This document shows, one piece after another, positions 37,002 to 46,328 of a DNA stretch of 64,000 nt. The notes under the pieces are model-generated. The model did not search any database. It saw only the letters and a program-made list of their open reading frames with translations, and was not told the origin of the DNA. This DNA comes from Trichormus variabilis 0441 (GTDB lineage: Bacteria; Cyanobacteriota; Cyanobacteriia; Cyanobacteriales; Nostocaceae), in contig NZ_CP047242.1 in assembly GCF_009856605.1 (NCBI RefSeq), positions 3,478,001 to 3,542,000 of the forward strand, written 5' to 3'. The position numbers and the translations under genes are program-made. The first letter of the stretch is position 1. Every line of letters begins with the position of its first letter.

Positions 37002-38591
37002 ATGCGAATTCTACTAGTTTATCCAGTATTTCCAAAAACTTTTTGGTCATACGAAAAAATTCTAGCCTTAGTTGATCGCAAGGTGTTGTTACCACCCTTG
37101 GGTTTAGTAACAGTAGCAGCGATTCTGCCCCAGGAATGGGAATTTAAGCTGGTAGACCGCAATATCCGTCCAGTCACAGAGGAAGAATGGGCTTGGGCAG
37201 ATATCGTTATTTTCTCAGCGATGATTGTCCAAAAACAAGATTTACTTGAGCAAATTCAAGAAGCAAAACAACGCGGTAAATTAGTCGCCGTAGGCGGCCC
37301 CTATCCCACCTCCACACCTTCTGATGTGCAGAACGTCGGGGCAGATTTCCTCATTCTTGATGAAGGGGAAATCACCCTGCCCATGTTTGTGGAAGCAGTG
37401 CAACGGGGAGAAACATCTGGGACTTTCCGCACCGCAGAAAAGCCAGATGTGACAAGCACACCCGTACCCCGTTTTGATTTACTAGAACTGGATGCCTATG
37501 ACATGATGTCGGTGCAGTTCTCGCGCGGGTGTCCCTTTCAGTGCGAATTTTGTGACATCATTGTTCTCTACGGACGCAAACCACGCACCAAAACTCCAGC
37601 ACAGTTGTTGGCAGAGTTAGATTACCTATATGAATTAGGCTGGCGGCGTGGTGTGTTCATGGTAGATGACAACTTTATTGGTAACAAGCGTAATGTGAAA
37701 TTGTTACTGAAAGAGTTGAAAGTCTGGATGGCTGAACATCAATATCCCTTTAAATTTGATACAGAGGCTTCCGTTGACCTAGCGCAAGACCAAGAAATGC
37801 TGGATTTAATGGTCGAGTCTGGCTTCTCTGCGGTCTTTTTGGGAATTGAGACACCAGATGAAGATAGCTTACAACTAACCAAAAAATTCCAAAATACCCG
37901 CAGTTCCCTAACAGATGCAGTGCAAACCATCATTAAAGCTGGATTGCGCCCAATGGCTGGGTTTATCATCGGTTTTGATGGTGAAAAAGCAGGTGCAGGC
38001 GATCGCATCGTCCGTTTTGCTGAACAAGCCGGTATTCCCTCTACCACCTTCGCTATGTTGCAAGCCTTACCCAACACAGCATTATGGCATCGCCTGAAGA
38101 AGGAAGGACGACTACGGGAAAACAAAGAAAGTAACATCAACCAAACAACGTTGATGAACTTTATCCCCACCCGTCCCCTAGAAGATATTGCCAGGGAATA
38201 TATAGAAGCCTTTTGTACTCTATACGACCCAGTAAAATACTTAGACCGCACCTATCGTTGTTTCCTTATGTTGGGTGCGCCCCGTTACAAAACACCATTC
38301 AAAATGCCAGAGTTGGTAGTCATTAAAGCCTTGTTAATCGTTATTTGGCGACAAGGTGTCAAACGAGAAACCCGTTGGAAGTTCTGGCATCACTTGTTTA
38401 GCATCCTCAAGCATAACCCTGGAGTGGTTGAACATTATATTTCCGCTTGCGCCCACAATGAGCATTTTCTAGAATATCGCCAAATTGTGCGCGACGAAAT
38501 TGAAAAACAACTAGCTGAATATTTAGCCCAAGGTGCTGAGAAACCATACGTTGTCCCTGTAGAGACAAAAGCTGAAGCAGTAGTTAGTTAA
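37002..38591 (+). CDS. B12-binding radical SAM protein (DUF4070 type)
   Basis: A 529-residue protein. The N-terminal 130 residues are a cobalamin-binding-like Rossmann domain (ILLVYPVFPKTFWSYE, LVAVGGPYPTSTP). The radical SAM core has the 4Fe-4S motif CPFQCEFC within QFSRGCPFQCEFCDIIVLYG and the following FMVDDNFIGN. The C-terminal 130 residues fit DUF4070. This family includes the hopanoid C-2 methylase HpnP, but I cannot say that this copy acts on hopanoids. The start is 205 bp beyond the ArsR gene, with its own spacer. Confidence 0.88.
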   Translation: MRILLVYPVFPKTFWSYEKILALVDRKVLLPPLGLVTVAAILPQEWEFKLVDRNIRPVTEEEWAWADIVIFSAMIVQKQDLLEQIQEAKQRGKLVAVGGPYPTSTPSDVQNVGADFLILDEGEITLPMFVEAVQRGETSGTFRTAEKPDVTSTPVPRFDLLELDAYDMMSVQFSRGCPFQCEFCDIIVLYGRKPRTKTPAQLLAELDYLYELGWRRGVFMVDDNFIGNKRNVKLLLKELKVWMAEHQYPFKFDTEASVDLAQDQEMLDLMVESGFSAVFLGIETPDEDSLQLTKKFQNTRSSLTDAVQTIIKAGLRPMAGFIIGFDGEKAGAGDRIVRFAEQAGIPSTTFAMLQALPNTALWHRLKKEGRLRENKESNINQTTLMNFIPTRPLEDIAREYIEAFCTLYDPVKYLDRTYRCFLMLGAPRYKTPFKMPELVVIKALLIVIWRQGVKRETRWKFWHHLFSILKHNPGVVEHYISACAHNEHFLEYRQIVRDEIEKQLAEYLAQGAEKPYVVPVETKAEAVVS

Positions 38592-38607
38592 ATAGATAGA
38601 AAATAGT

Positions 38608-38652
38608 AAGCGATCGCTTTCTAATTATCACAGATTAGAAGGCGATCGCTTT
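38608..38652. terminator. Long hairpin with HIP1 in the stem, between convergent genes
   Basis: AAGCGATCGCTTTCTAAT (38608-38625) pairs with its reverse complement at 38634-38651, with only one G-U-type mismatch and an 8-base loop, then runs into TTTCATCTTT. It can stop transcripts from both the radical SAM gene and msrB. Both arms contain GCGATCGC. Confidence 0.75.
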
Positions 38653-38694
38653 CATCTTTAATTTGACCTAAGACTAATCTTGCTTTTGCGTCCC

Positions 38695-39189
38695 TTAGGC
38701 AGGCTCAAACTTTAACGATACACCATTCATACAGTAGCGCTTACCTGTGGGTGCAGGGCCATCATCAAACACATGACCTAAATGTCCGCCACAACGACTG
38801 CAATGTACTTCCACCCTAGTCATAAAAAACGATCTATCGGTAGTAGTGCCAATTGCACCTTCAATAGGTGTAAAGAAACTAGGCCAGCCAGTACCACTGT
38901 TAAATTTAGTATCGGATGTAAACAAGGGCTGTCCGCAACCAGCGCAAACATAAGTTCCCTCACTATATTCCTTATCGAGTGAACTAGTGAAAGCACGTTC
39001 AGTTCCATGTTTCCGCAACACACGAAACTGTTCTGGGGTTAATATTGTTTGCCATTCTTGTTCAGATTTGGCGATTTCAAACTTGGTATTAGAAGCTGCC
39101 ATAATGCTTGACCTTTGGAAAATATAAGGTGGTAACAAAGCTGTGCCAACTAATGCAGCACTAGTTTGTAAAAAATAGCGTTTTTTCAT
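38695..39189 (-). CDS. msrB: Peptide-methionine (R)-S-oxide reductase, exported form
   Basis: A 164-residue MsrB that reduces R-methionine sulfoxide in proteins. Zinc Cys pairs are CAGCGQPLF and CSRCGGHLGHVF; the substrate/active segment is TGWPSFF and the catalytic Cys is in RYCMNGVSLKF. The N-terminal 32 residues (MKKRYFLQTSAALVGTALLPP) look like a signal peptide, possibly Tat-type given KRYFL, so this copy probably works in the periplasm or thylakoid lumen. Confidence 0.93.
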   Translation of the reverse strand: MKKRYFLQTSAALVGTALLPPYIFQRSSIMAASNTKFEIAKSEQEWQTILTPEQFRVLRKHGTERAFTSSLDKEYSEGTYVCAGCGQPLFTSDTKFNSGTGWPSFFTPIEGAIGTTTDRSFFMTRVEVHCSRCGGHLGHVFDDGPAPTGKRYCMNGVSLKFEPA

Positions 39190-39455
39190 ATGCGCCGGAT
39201 AGTTTTAATCAATCATCAATATTAGAGACCATAGGTGATAGAAAGCAGAGAAGAGGATTAAAAATTGCTTGGTGTAGGTGTTTTATGATGGGCAACTTCT
39301 ATGATTATGAGTTTTTAGGGAGTTAGGGCAGTTTCCTGAACGGGAAAACTGCACGTATACAATAATTTTACATTACTTAACATAGCTTTCCCAGCTTGAA
39401 AAAGGGTGTATGGGAAAGATATCTTTCATTGGGACTGCTTTCTCCATGACACTAC

Positions 39456-40652
39456 CTAATTAATAGACTTGGCAATTACCCCCAATTGCAGCCCCGGCGG
39501 ATAACTACCTTCTTCTTTGATACGCTTAATTTCTGCGTCAGTCATACGCAAACCTAATTTTTGTGCCAATGCGCTGACAATATCTCCCCGGTCAATTATT
39601 CCCGCAACAGCGCCAGCCGGAGTAAGTACGGTGACACGGGGTAACTGTTCATTTTCTAGCTTGTTGATGACTTCAGCGATGACAGTGGATTCTGCAACTG
39701 TAGGTATTTCTGTGAGGGGATGGGCGATGCTGTGGAGAGTTTGAGTTTCCCATGCGCTTCTTTCCACCAGGCGTAAATCCTCAATGGCGACCATACCGCG
39801 ATAACGACCATCGGAAGCAGCAAAATAAACTTCTGGGTTGGTAGTTGCCAATAGGTAGGAATCAGCAAAGGAACGTAAGGTCTGGTCGGCATCAATGACA
39901 CGAAAATCACGAGTCATGGCATCAGCAGCCGTTACCTTTAGCAAGGTTTCTTGTAATGTGGTTACGCGGTCGTAGCTGTTGGCATTGCGAACCCCAAACC
40001 AACCTAACAGCACAATCCACAAGCCTGTAACTAATTCTCTAGTAAAGAAATCTACAGCAAAACCTAAGGCGATCGCACCATAACCTAAAATTTGTCCGGC
40101 TTTGGCTGCCCAATGTACTGCTTGAAAACGGTCTCCGGTAATTTGCCAGAGTGCAGCCTTCAACACTTGACCCCCATCTAAAGGTAAGCCGGGAATTAGG
40201 TTAAATAAGGCAACAATTAGGTTAATTCGTGCCAAATCAGCCACCATCAGACTAACCGGGCTACTATCAGATACAACAGTACTCCCCAACCGTAAGAGTA
40301 AAAATAAGCCAATACTCACCAAAGGCCCAGCAATGGCTACTTGAAACGCTTTACCCGGAGTTTTGGATTCTTCCTCAATGGCGGCAATCCCACCAAACAA
40401 AAATAAGGTAATAGAGTTAACTTTAATCCCTTGCGATCGCGCTGCCAAACTATGACCTAACTCATGCAATAACACCGAACCAAATAGCAACAACGCCATA
40501 ATTAGTCCAGCCGTCCATGCTGTCGCCGTTCCCCATTCTTGATAAGCCACACCAAAGTTCAGTGTTGCTAAGCCCAAAATTACAAACCACAAAGGATCTA
40601 AAAATAGGGGAATACCAAATAAAGACCCGATTCTCCAATTTGTCTGCATCAC
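39456..40652 (-). CDS. Site-2 protease family (M50) metalloprotease with CBS domains
   Basis: A 398-residue membrane protease. The zinc motif is HELGHSLAARSQG (residues about 64-76) and the third ligand lies in IPGLPLDGGQVLKAALW. Five to six hydrophobic segments surround them. The C-terminal part (from about 240) holds two CBS-like modules (AADAMTRDFRVIDADQTLRSFADSYLL; HPLTEIPTVAESTVIAEVINKLENEQLPRVTVL) which may sense adenine nucleotides. Two adjacent ATGs could start it. Substrate unknown; relatives cleave membrane-bound regulators. Confidence 0.92.
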   Translation of the reverse strand: MMQTNWRIGSLFGIPLFLDPLWFVILGLATLNFGVAYQEWGTATAWTAGLIMALLLFGSVLLHELGHSLAARSQGIKVNSITLFLFGGIAAIEEESKTPGKAFQVAIAGPLVSIGLFLLLRLGSTVVSDSSPVSLMVADLARINLIVALFNLIPGLPLDGGQVLKAALWQITGDRFQAVHWAAKAGQILGYGAIALGFAVDFFTRELVTGLWIVLLGWFGVRNANSYDRVTTLQETLLKVTAADAMTRDFRVIDADQTLRSFADSYLLATTNPEVYFAASDGRYRGMVAIEDLRLVERSAWETQTLHSIAHPLTEIPTVAESTVIAEVINKLENEQLPRVTVLTPAGAVAGIIDRGDIVSALAQKLGLRMTDAEIKRIKEEGSYPPGLQLGVIAKSIN

Positions 40653-41155
40653 ATTGTCCTGAAACTAAATATTTTTAGTGAATACATCACATATACTATG
40701 TGTGTTTTTTTGTATAGGATTTTTCTATTTTCTTCATACTAGTAGACGACGTAAACTTACAACTATCTACCAATAGGAGTAACAAAATCAGCAGTTACTC
40801 ATGTAGTTGCCCCAGATTCTAGAATAGACAATGTCACCTAATTGATCATGCAAAAAATAGAAAAATACAAGTTCTCAGCTATGAGTTACATCAGTTTTAA
40901 TCTATGGCGATCGCCTCATACTGTTACTCTTGAATGTGGCTGATGTATAGCCAAATACAGTAAATCTATTTGTAACTAAAAAGAATGCTTGATTCCTTAA
41001 AAGTTGATATCTTATTAGGAATGTAGTTAAAATATATTTGCCACGCACTAACATATATTTTCATTATATATTATAATGCAAAACTAAACTCTTAATGAGT
41101 TGAGTTTGTGTGAGTGGTAGACGGTTAAAAAAACTCAACCATACATATTTTTAGA
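40653..41155. other. AT-rich noncoding gap
   Basis: 503 bp between divergent genes, AT-rich, with no gene, RNA or strong hairpin that I can support. The Nudix start at 41156 has no clear Shine-Dalgarno. Confidence 0.45.
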
Positions 41156-41650
41156 TTGAACGTTATTACTTTTTTTAAATCACCAATCCAATCCACACGT
41201 AGTTTGTGGCGTATTGGACAAACAGTATTGGGTATTATATTCCGTCATCCCATCACAGGAACCAGTATCATCCCAATACTATCCGATGGTCGGATTGTAT
41301 TAATTCGTAGACGAGACGATGGTTTATGGGCATTGCCTGGGGGTATGGTGGACTGGGGAGAAGACATTCCGACGACAGTCCGCCGCGAGCTATTGGAGGA
41401 AACAGGGCTAGAATTAACAAAAATTAGGCGTTTGGTAGGAGTTTACTCTTCACCAGACCGAGACCCTAGAATCCATTCGATTTGTGTTGTGGTTGAAGCC
41501 GAAGTAGAAGGGAAAATGGATATTCAGGATACCTTAGAAGTCATGGAAATCAAGGCTTTTACCCCTGGTTCCCTACCCCAAGGGCCAATGTCTCATGACC
41601 ATACTCGACAACTACAGGATTACTTAAACGGATTAACAACCCTAGCATAA
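41156..41650 (+). CDS. Nudix hydrolase
   Basis: A 164-residue pyrophosphohydrolase. The Nudix box is complete: GMVDWGEDIPTT followed by VRRELLEETGL (G-x5-E-x7-RE-x2-EE-x-G-L). A short N-terminal extension (SLWRIGQTVLGIIFRHP) precedes VVLIRR-type strand ILSDGRIVLIRRRDDGLWALPGG. The TTG at 41156 is the only start that keeps the extension; the next Met is inside the Nudix box. Substrate cannot be read from sequence; NDP-sugars and oxidised nucleotides are common. Confidence 0.88.
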   Translation: MNVITFFKSPIQSTRSLWRIGQTVLGIIFRHPITGTSIIPILSDGRIVLIRRRDDGLWALPGGMVDWGEDIPTTVRRELLEETGLELTKIRRLVGVYSSPDRDPRIHSICVVVEAEVEGKMDIQDTLEVMEIKAFTPGSLPQGPMSHDHTRQLQDYLNGLTTLA

Positions 41651-41707
41651 AAACTTATGTGAAATTTTAGGTGAAAATTAGCGATTGAAGATAAAGTCTG
41701 AATATTC

Positions 41708-41842
41708 TAGGACTTACGCACTGAACCAAAAAACCCTTCTGAGGGTGGTCAATAGTCCACAGTCCAAAAACCTTGATTTTGACTATTGACTACTGACTAT
41801 TGACAAAAAAGCCAGAAAATTAGTAACACTGCGTAAGTCCTA
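41708..41842. mobile_element. MITE-like element with 13-bp terminal inverted repeats
   Basis: TAGGACTTACGCA (41708-41720) and its exact reverse complement TGCGTAAGTCCTA (41830-41842) bound a 135-bp noncoding segment. The 5-bp direct repeat TATTC lies directly outside both ends (41703-41707 and 41843-41847), as a target-site duplication would. The inside contains TGACTATTGACTACTGACTA heptamers. A lone copy of the end, TGCGTAAGTCCTA, is at about 60996-61008. Confidence 0.75.
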
Positions 41843-41873
41843 TATTCTAAAGAAAGATAAACAACACATTAAA

Positions 41874-42701
41874 ATGGATACGCTATTACGTAACGCCCGG
41901 AGAAAACTATCTCAAGGGCTATTATTCTGGCGTGAAGCTGGTGAGGGGATTCCTGTAGTTTTGTTACATGGTGCTTGGTATGAAAGTAGCCAATGGGTGG
42001 AAGTCATGGAATCACTTTCACAGAATTTTCATTGCTTTGCACCAGATTTATTAGGTTTTGGAGAATCAGAAAAACCCAATATTCATTACTCAATTGATTT
42101 ACAAGTAGAGTGCATAGCTGAGTTTTTCCAAGCTTTAAAGCTAGAAAAAGTCTATTTATTGGGAGATTCACTAGGTGCTTGGATTGCAGCTAGTTATGCC
42201 TTAAAGTATCCAGAACAAGTGTATGGGTTAGTTTTGTTAGCACCGGAGGGTGTGCAGATAGAGGGGCAATCACAAAATTGCCAGAAAATGCGGCGGTTGA
42301 GCAAGCGATCGCCATTATTATTTAAAATAATGCGATCGCTCAGTTTTTTAACTAAGATTTTTGGGCTAGACAAGAAGATAGAGCAAGATTGGCAAACACG
42401 GCAAAAATTACTGCAAAATCCTACAGCCGCCCAGTTATTGTTTCAACGCCAGCAACCAGAAATCGAAGCAGAACTACTGCAAAGCTATCTATCTAAATTA
42501 GAAATCCCAGTACTAGTTTTGCAAGGTGGCAAAGATAAGCCAGATGCCCTAGCTAGAAGTCAGTTTTATACTAAACTGATTCCTCAAGCAGAATTAAAAA
42601 TTATTGCTCATGGTGAAAGCAATTTACCAGAATCCTGTGTTGGGATTGTAGCTGGAGAAATTCGGGAGTTTATAACTAATTCCCCGTCCTATCCCTGCTG
42701 A
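41874..42701 (+). CDS. Alpha/beta-fold hydrolase
   Basis: A 275-residue alpha/beta hydrolase. Oxyanion motif LLHGAWYESSQW (29-40), nucleophile elbow LLGDSLGAWIAASYA (Ser about 99), the Asp in VLQGGKDKPDA and a likely His in IIAHGESNLPES. The FAPDLLGFGESEKP pattern is typical of esterases and C-C hydrolases. Substrate not known. It converges on an SDR gene, overlapping by 13 bp. Confidence 0.85.
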   Translation: MDTLLRNARRKLSQGLLFWREAGEGIPVVLLHGAWYESSQWVEVMESLSQNFHCFAPDLLGFGESEKPNIHYSIDLQVECIAEFFQALKLEKVYLLGDSLGAWIAASYALKYPEQVYGLVLLAPEGVQIEGQSQNCQKMRRLSKRSPLLFKIMRSLSFLTKIFGLDKKIEQDWQTRQKLLQNPTAAQLLFQRQQPEIEAELLQSYLSKLEIPVLVLQGGKDKPDALARSQFYTKLIPQAELKIIAHGESNLPESCVGIVAGEIREFITNSPSYPC

Positions 42702-43513
42702 ATTTCCAAAGGACACATCGAGTCCATAATGGAAGCGCCACCATCCACATGAATTATTTGACCTGTAATAAAGCTAGCTTCCTGCATACATAAGAGCATA
42801 GCTGCATTAGCAATGTCATCTGGAGTTCCCACCCGTTTCATGGGTGTCCATCCACTCTCATGCCAATTTTGTGTGGCTTCCTGTGCTGCTGTTGGTAAAG
42901 AACGCAAGACTCCTCCTTCCAAGGGGTTTGGTTCACCAAAGATAACTCCAGGGCTAATGCCATTAACAGTAATACCACGGGAACCAAGGGCAACGGCAAA
43001 ATAGCGACAAAGCGATTCTAGCGCAGCTTTAGCCGTTCCCATTGCCATCCAAGGCTGCCAGCTACCAGTACGCCCACTTGGTGAATAGGTGATGGCGATG
43101 ATTCTGCCTCCATCTCGCATCAGACTGGCAGCTTGTTGAGTTCCCAATAGGAAGGCCTGTGCTTGAGAATCTATCGCCGCACGCCAGTGGTCTAATGTCA
43201 TCTTCATTGGAGAATGGTAGAAAGTTGCTAAGTCTGGTCTGGCGCAGTTGACGAAGATATCTAGACTGCCGAATTTATCCTTAACCTGACTAAACATCCG
43301 ATTAATATCTTGAGGCTGTAAAATGTCGGCTTGCACAATAAAGCCTTCTCCACCTCGTTCTCGTACTTGTACTAGGGTATTTTCCGCCGCTTCATCATTT
43401 TTGTGGTAGTGAATAGCTACTTTCACCCCATGTTCGGCTAGTTTTAAGGTGATTGCTCTACCGATACCGCGTGAGCCTCCGGTAACTAATACGTGTTTAC
43501 CGTTAAGCGACAT
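42689..43513 (-). CDS. FabI/FabL-like SDR lacking the catalytic tyrosine
   Basis: A 274-residue short-chain dehydrogenase. The NAD(P) motif VTGGSRGIGRAI (10-21) and NCARPD are present, and Lys162 and the following helix (GTAKAALESLCRYFAVALGSRGITVNGISPG) align with enoyl-ACP reductase-type SDRs. The catalytic Tyr is missing in both registers: four before Lys162 is Met158, and seven before (the FabI position) is Trp155 (WMAMGTAK versus YNVMGLAK). GGRIIAITYSPSGRTG replaces the usual serine strand. It may be a reductase with changed chemistry or a binding protein. Typical SDR C-terminus FITGQIIHVDGGASI. Confidence 0.8.
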   Translation of the reverse strand: MSLNGKHVLVTGGSRGIGRAITLKLAEHGVKVAIHYHKNDEAAENTLVQVRERGGEGFIVQADILQPQDINRMFSQVKDKFGSLDIFVNCARPDLATFYHSPMKMTLDHWRAAIDSQAQAFLLGTQQAASLMRDGGRIIAITYSPSGRTGSWQPWMAMGTAKAALESLCRYFAVALGSRGITVNGISPGVIFGEPNPLEGGVLRSLPTAAQEATQNWHESGWTPMKRVGTPDDIANAAMLLCMQEASFITGQIIHVDGGASIMDSMCPLEIQQG

Positions 43514-43606
43514 CTCAAAACCTCACGTACATGACAATAACTTTAATCTAGTACGTAATAGAGGTGGATATGATTTACCAATGATGATAATACCTTAAAT
43601 TTTCTG

Positions 43607-44494
43607 TTAAGCAACACCTGCCACGATTGTTTGCATACCCCAAAAAATCATGTTTGGTTCCACTATTAAACGCCCTGCTAGCTCAGGATATAGAGCTTGG
43701 AGGTAATTTAATAGTAAGATGCGATCGCCTCCTTTAATTGCCACCTTCCCATCAGGAAACAAAGACAACCACTCTTCCGTAAAATCCCTGATTCCCGCTA
43801 TTAGGGTATAAATCACACCGCTTTGGATTGCTTCTGCTGTATTCAGCGCAAAATGTGGAGGTAAAGATTTAATCTCTGCCATCTCTACTTGCGGTAATTG
43901 TTCAGTTTTTTGACCTAAACTCGCAAATTGTAAACCCACCCCCGGCAAAATCGCCCCACCAACCAAATTCCGTTCACCATCCGCCGCCGTAAAAGTTAGC
44001 GCTGTCCCCGCATCAATTACCAACATCGGAAAACCCCAACTCATTCCCGCCCCCCACAAAGCCAAAGCCCGGTCAATTCCCAAGGTAGGATATGTATTGT
44101 TAAGAGGTATCTGGTCTAAAGTAATTACGCGAACATTAGGGTAACTTTGCCAAAGTGCAGTTTGCTTAGGAACAACGGAGGCGATGAACAGGGGTAGAGG
44201 GTGAGACAGCTCGGTCTTGGGGGTTTCCCCCATTAGCGACTGCGAACCCGAAGGGCAGGGGGCAGGGGGCAGGGGGGGAAATGTAGAGGAAGATATTCCC
44301 TTTTCCCCAGTTCCCAACTCCCAGTTTGTCTCACCGTTACCTAACTGCTGTATAACTGACTCAGGTAGATATTCTGTATCCCATGTAAACTTAAGGGATT
44401 CGCCCATGAATAAAGCCCAATGTAGCCGGGAATTACCGATTTCCAAGGCTAGCCACTGATTTTCTACGTGTTTTGGAAACTGCTGTGATATCAC
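43607..44494 (-). CDS. coaX: Type III pantothenate kinase
   Basis: A 295-residue kinase that makes 4'-phosphopantothenate in coenzyme A synthesis, ASKHA fold. Conserved parts are [15 protein letters not shown] (residues 15-29), [11 protein letters not shown], the dimer/active-site [25 protein letters not shown] and [16 protein letters not shown]. Usual length is about 250. Residues 53-98 are a non-conserved insert rich in Gly, Ser and Pro encoded by CAGGGGG repeats, in the variable stretch after the first phosphate-binding unit. The frame is open and the conserved motifs are intact. Confidence 0.9.
44201..44338. repeat. CAGGGGG-type repeat inside coaX
   Basis: GGGGCAGGGGGCAGGGGGG on the plus strand (about 44257-44277) and flanking low-complexity sequence encode the extra residues 53-98 of CoaX. 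The unit is the same as the intergenic CCCCCTGC arrays elsewhere in the window. Confidence 0.75.
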
Positions 44495-44603
44495 TTTTTT
44501 ATATTTTTTAAGTTATCTATAGGTTTTTTAATAAAAATTTACAAATATTCCGTGTCACAATAAGACTAGGGGAATAAATACTCATTGTGTAAAGGAGAGA
44601 GTT

Positions 44604-46328
44604 ATGGTAGCACTCACCGAAAAAACTGAAAAACGGCTCACCATACAGACTGCGGAAATTGCTCAAGATACCACAGCAATTCGCTCTCTAGATTGGGAAC
44701 GCGATCGCTTTGATATTGAGTTTGGTCTGCAAAATGGTACTACTTATAACTCATTTCTCATACGCGGTGAGCAGATAGCCTTAGTTGATACTTCCCATGA
44801 AAAGTTTCGTAAACTTTATTTTGATACCCTGACAGGGTTAATTAATCCCACAGATATCAACTATTTGATTGTCAGTCATACCGAGCCAGACCACAGTGGC
44901 TTAGTCAAAGATTTGTTACAGATGGCTCCAGATATTACAGTCGTCGCCTCAAAAGTTGCCATCCAGTTTCTCGAAGATTTAGTACATCAACCATTTAAGC
45001 GGAAAATCGTTAAGAACGGCGATCGCTTAGATTTAGGTAACGGTCACGAATTTGAGTTTGTCATTGCCCCCAATTTACACTGGCCAGACACCATCTTTAG
45101 TTTTGACCACAAAACCCAAACCCTATACACCTGCGACGCTTTCGGAATGCACTACTGTTCCGATATTGTCTTTGATGAAGACTTAAAAACCATAGAACCA
45201 GACTTTCATTACTATTATGAATGCCTGATGGGGCCAAATGCGCGATCGGTACTATCTGCCCTCAAGCGCATGGGAGAATTGCCAAGCGTGAAAATGATTG
45301 CCACTGGTCACGGGCCACTACTCTACCATAACGTCGAGGAACTCACCGGACGTTATCGCACTTGGAGCCAAAACCAAAGCAAAGCAGAAACCAGCATAGG
45401 TGTATTTTACGTTTCCGAGTATGGCTATAGCGATCGCCTAGCCCAAGGAATTATTAACGGTATTAGCAAAACTGGTGTCGGTGTAGAAGTTGTAGACTTG
45501 GGTTCAGCAGTAGATTTACAAGAATTACGCGAACTAGTTGGGCGTTGTGCTGGACTGGTAATTGGGATGTCTCCGGCTGCTAGTGCAGCTAGTATTCAAG
45601 GCGCACTCAGCACCATTTTAGGGTCTGCCAACGAAAAACAAGCCGTAGGTATATTTGAAACCGGTGGCGGCGATGATGAACCCATAGACCCGCTATTAAG
45701 CAAATTCCGTAACCTGGGCTTAACAACCGCCTTCCCCGCCATTCGCATTAAACAAACACCCACGGAAAACACCTACAAACTGTGTGAAGAAGCAGGCACA
45801 GATTTGGGACAATGGGTAACACGCGATCGCAGCATCAAAGCCATGAAATCCTTGGGTGCTGACCTAGATAAAGCACTAGGAAGACTGAGTGGCGGCTTAT
45901 ATATCATCACAGCCAAAAAAGGCGACGTTTCCAGCGCCATGTTAGCCTCATGGGTAAATCAAGCCAGCTTCAAACCATTAGGATTTTCCATTGCCGTAGC
46001 CAAGGATAGAGCTATTGAATCACTAATGCAAGTAGGCGATCGTTTCGTCTTAAATGTATTAGAAGAAGGCAATTATCAGCCACTCATGCGCCACTTCTTA
46101 AAACGATTCGCCCCTGGTGCAGACCGTTTTGAAGGAGTCAAAACCCAGCCCGCCGAAAACGGCGCACCCATCCTCGGCGACGCTTTAGCATACATGGAAT
46201 GCGAAGTAGTCAGCCGTATGGACTGCGGCGACCACTGGGCAGTATACAGCACAGTCTACGCCGGACGCGTTTCCAAACCCGAATCTCTAACAGCAGTCCA
46301 CCACCGCAAGGTAGGAAATCATTATTAG
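44604..46328 (+). CDS. flv3: Flavodiiron protein Flv3-type
   Basis: A 574-residue three-domain protein: metallo-beta-lactamase-like diiron domain, flavodoxin domain (IGVFYVSEYGYSDRLAQGI) and C-terminal flavin-reductase domain (GGLYIITAKKGDVSSAMLASWVNQASFKP). The diiron ligands are canonical (SHTEPDHSGLV, CDAFGMHYCSD, ATGHGPL), which marks the Flv3/Flv4 class. Flv1/Flv3 heterodimers photoreduce oxygen to water with electrons from photosystem I. The flv1-type gene follows after 663 bp. Start has a good Shine-Dalgarno (AAAGGAGAGAG). Confidence 0.92.
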   Translation: MVALTEKTEKRLTIQTAEIAQDTTAIRSLDWERDRFDIEFGLQNGTTYNSFLIRGEQIALVDTSHEKFRKLYFDTLTGLINPTDINYLIVSHTEPDHSGLVKDLLQMAPDITVVASKVAIQFLEDLVHQPFKRKIVKNGDRLDLGNGHEFEFVIAPNLHWPDTIFSFDHKTQTLYTCDAFGMHYCSDIVFDEDLKTIEPDFHYYYECLMGPNARSVLSALKRMGELPSVKMIATGHGPLLYHNVEELTGRYRTWSQNQSKAETSIGVFYVSEYGYSDRLAQGIINGISKTGVGVEVVDLGSAVDLQELRELVGRCAGLVIGMSPAASAASIQGALSTILGSANEKQAVGIFETGGGDDEPIDPLLSKFRNLGLTTAFPAIRIKQTPTENTYKLCEEAGTDLGQWVTRDRSIKAMKSLGADLDKALGRLSGGLYIITAKKGDVSSAMLASWVNQASFKPLGFSIAVAKDRAIESLMQVGDRFVLNVLEEGNYQPLMRHFLKRFAPGADRFEGVKTQPAENGAPILGDALAYMECEVVSRMDCGDHWAVYSTVYAGRVSKPESLTAVHHRKVGNHY

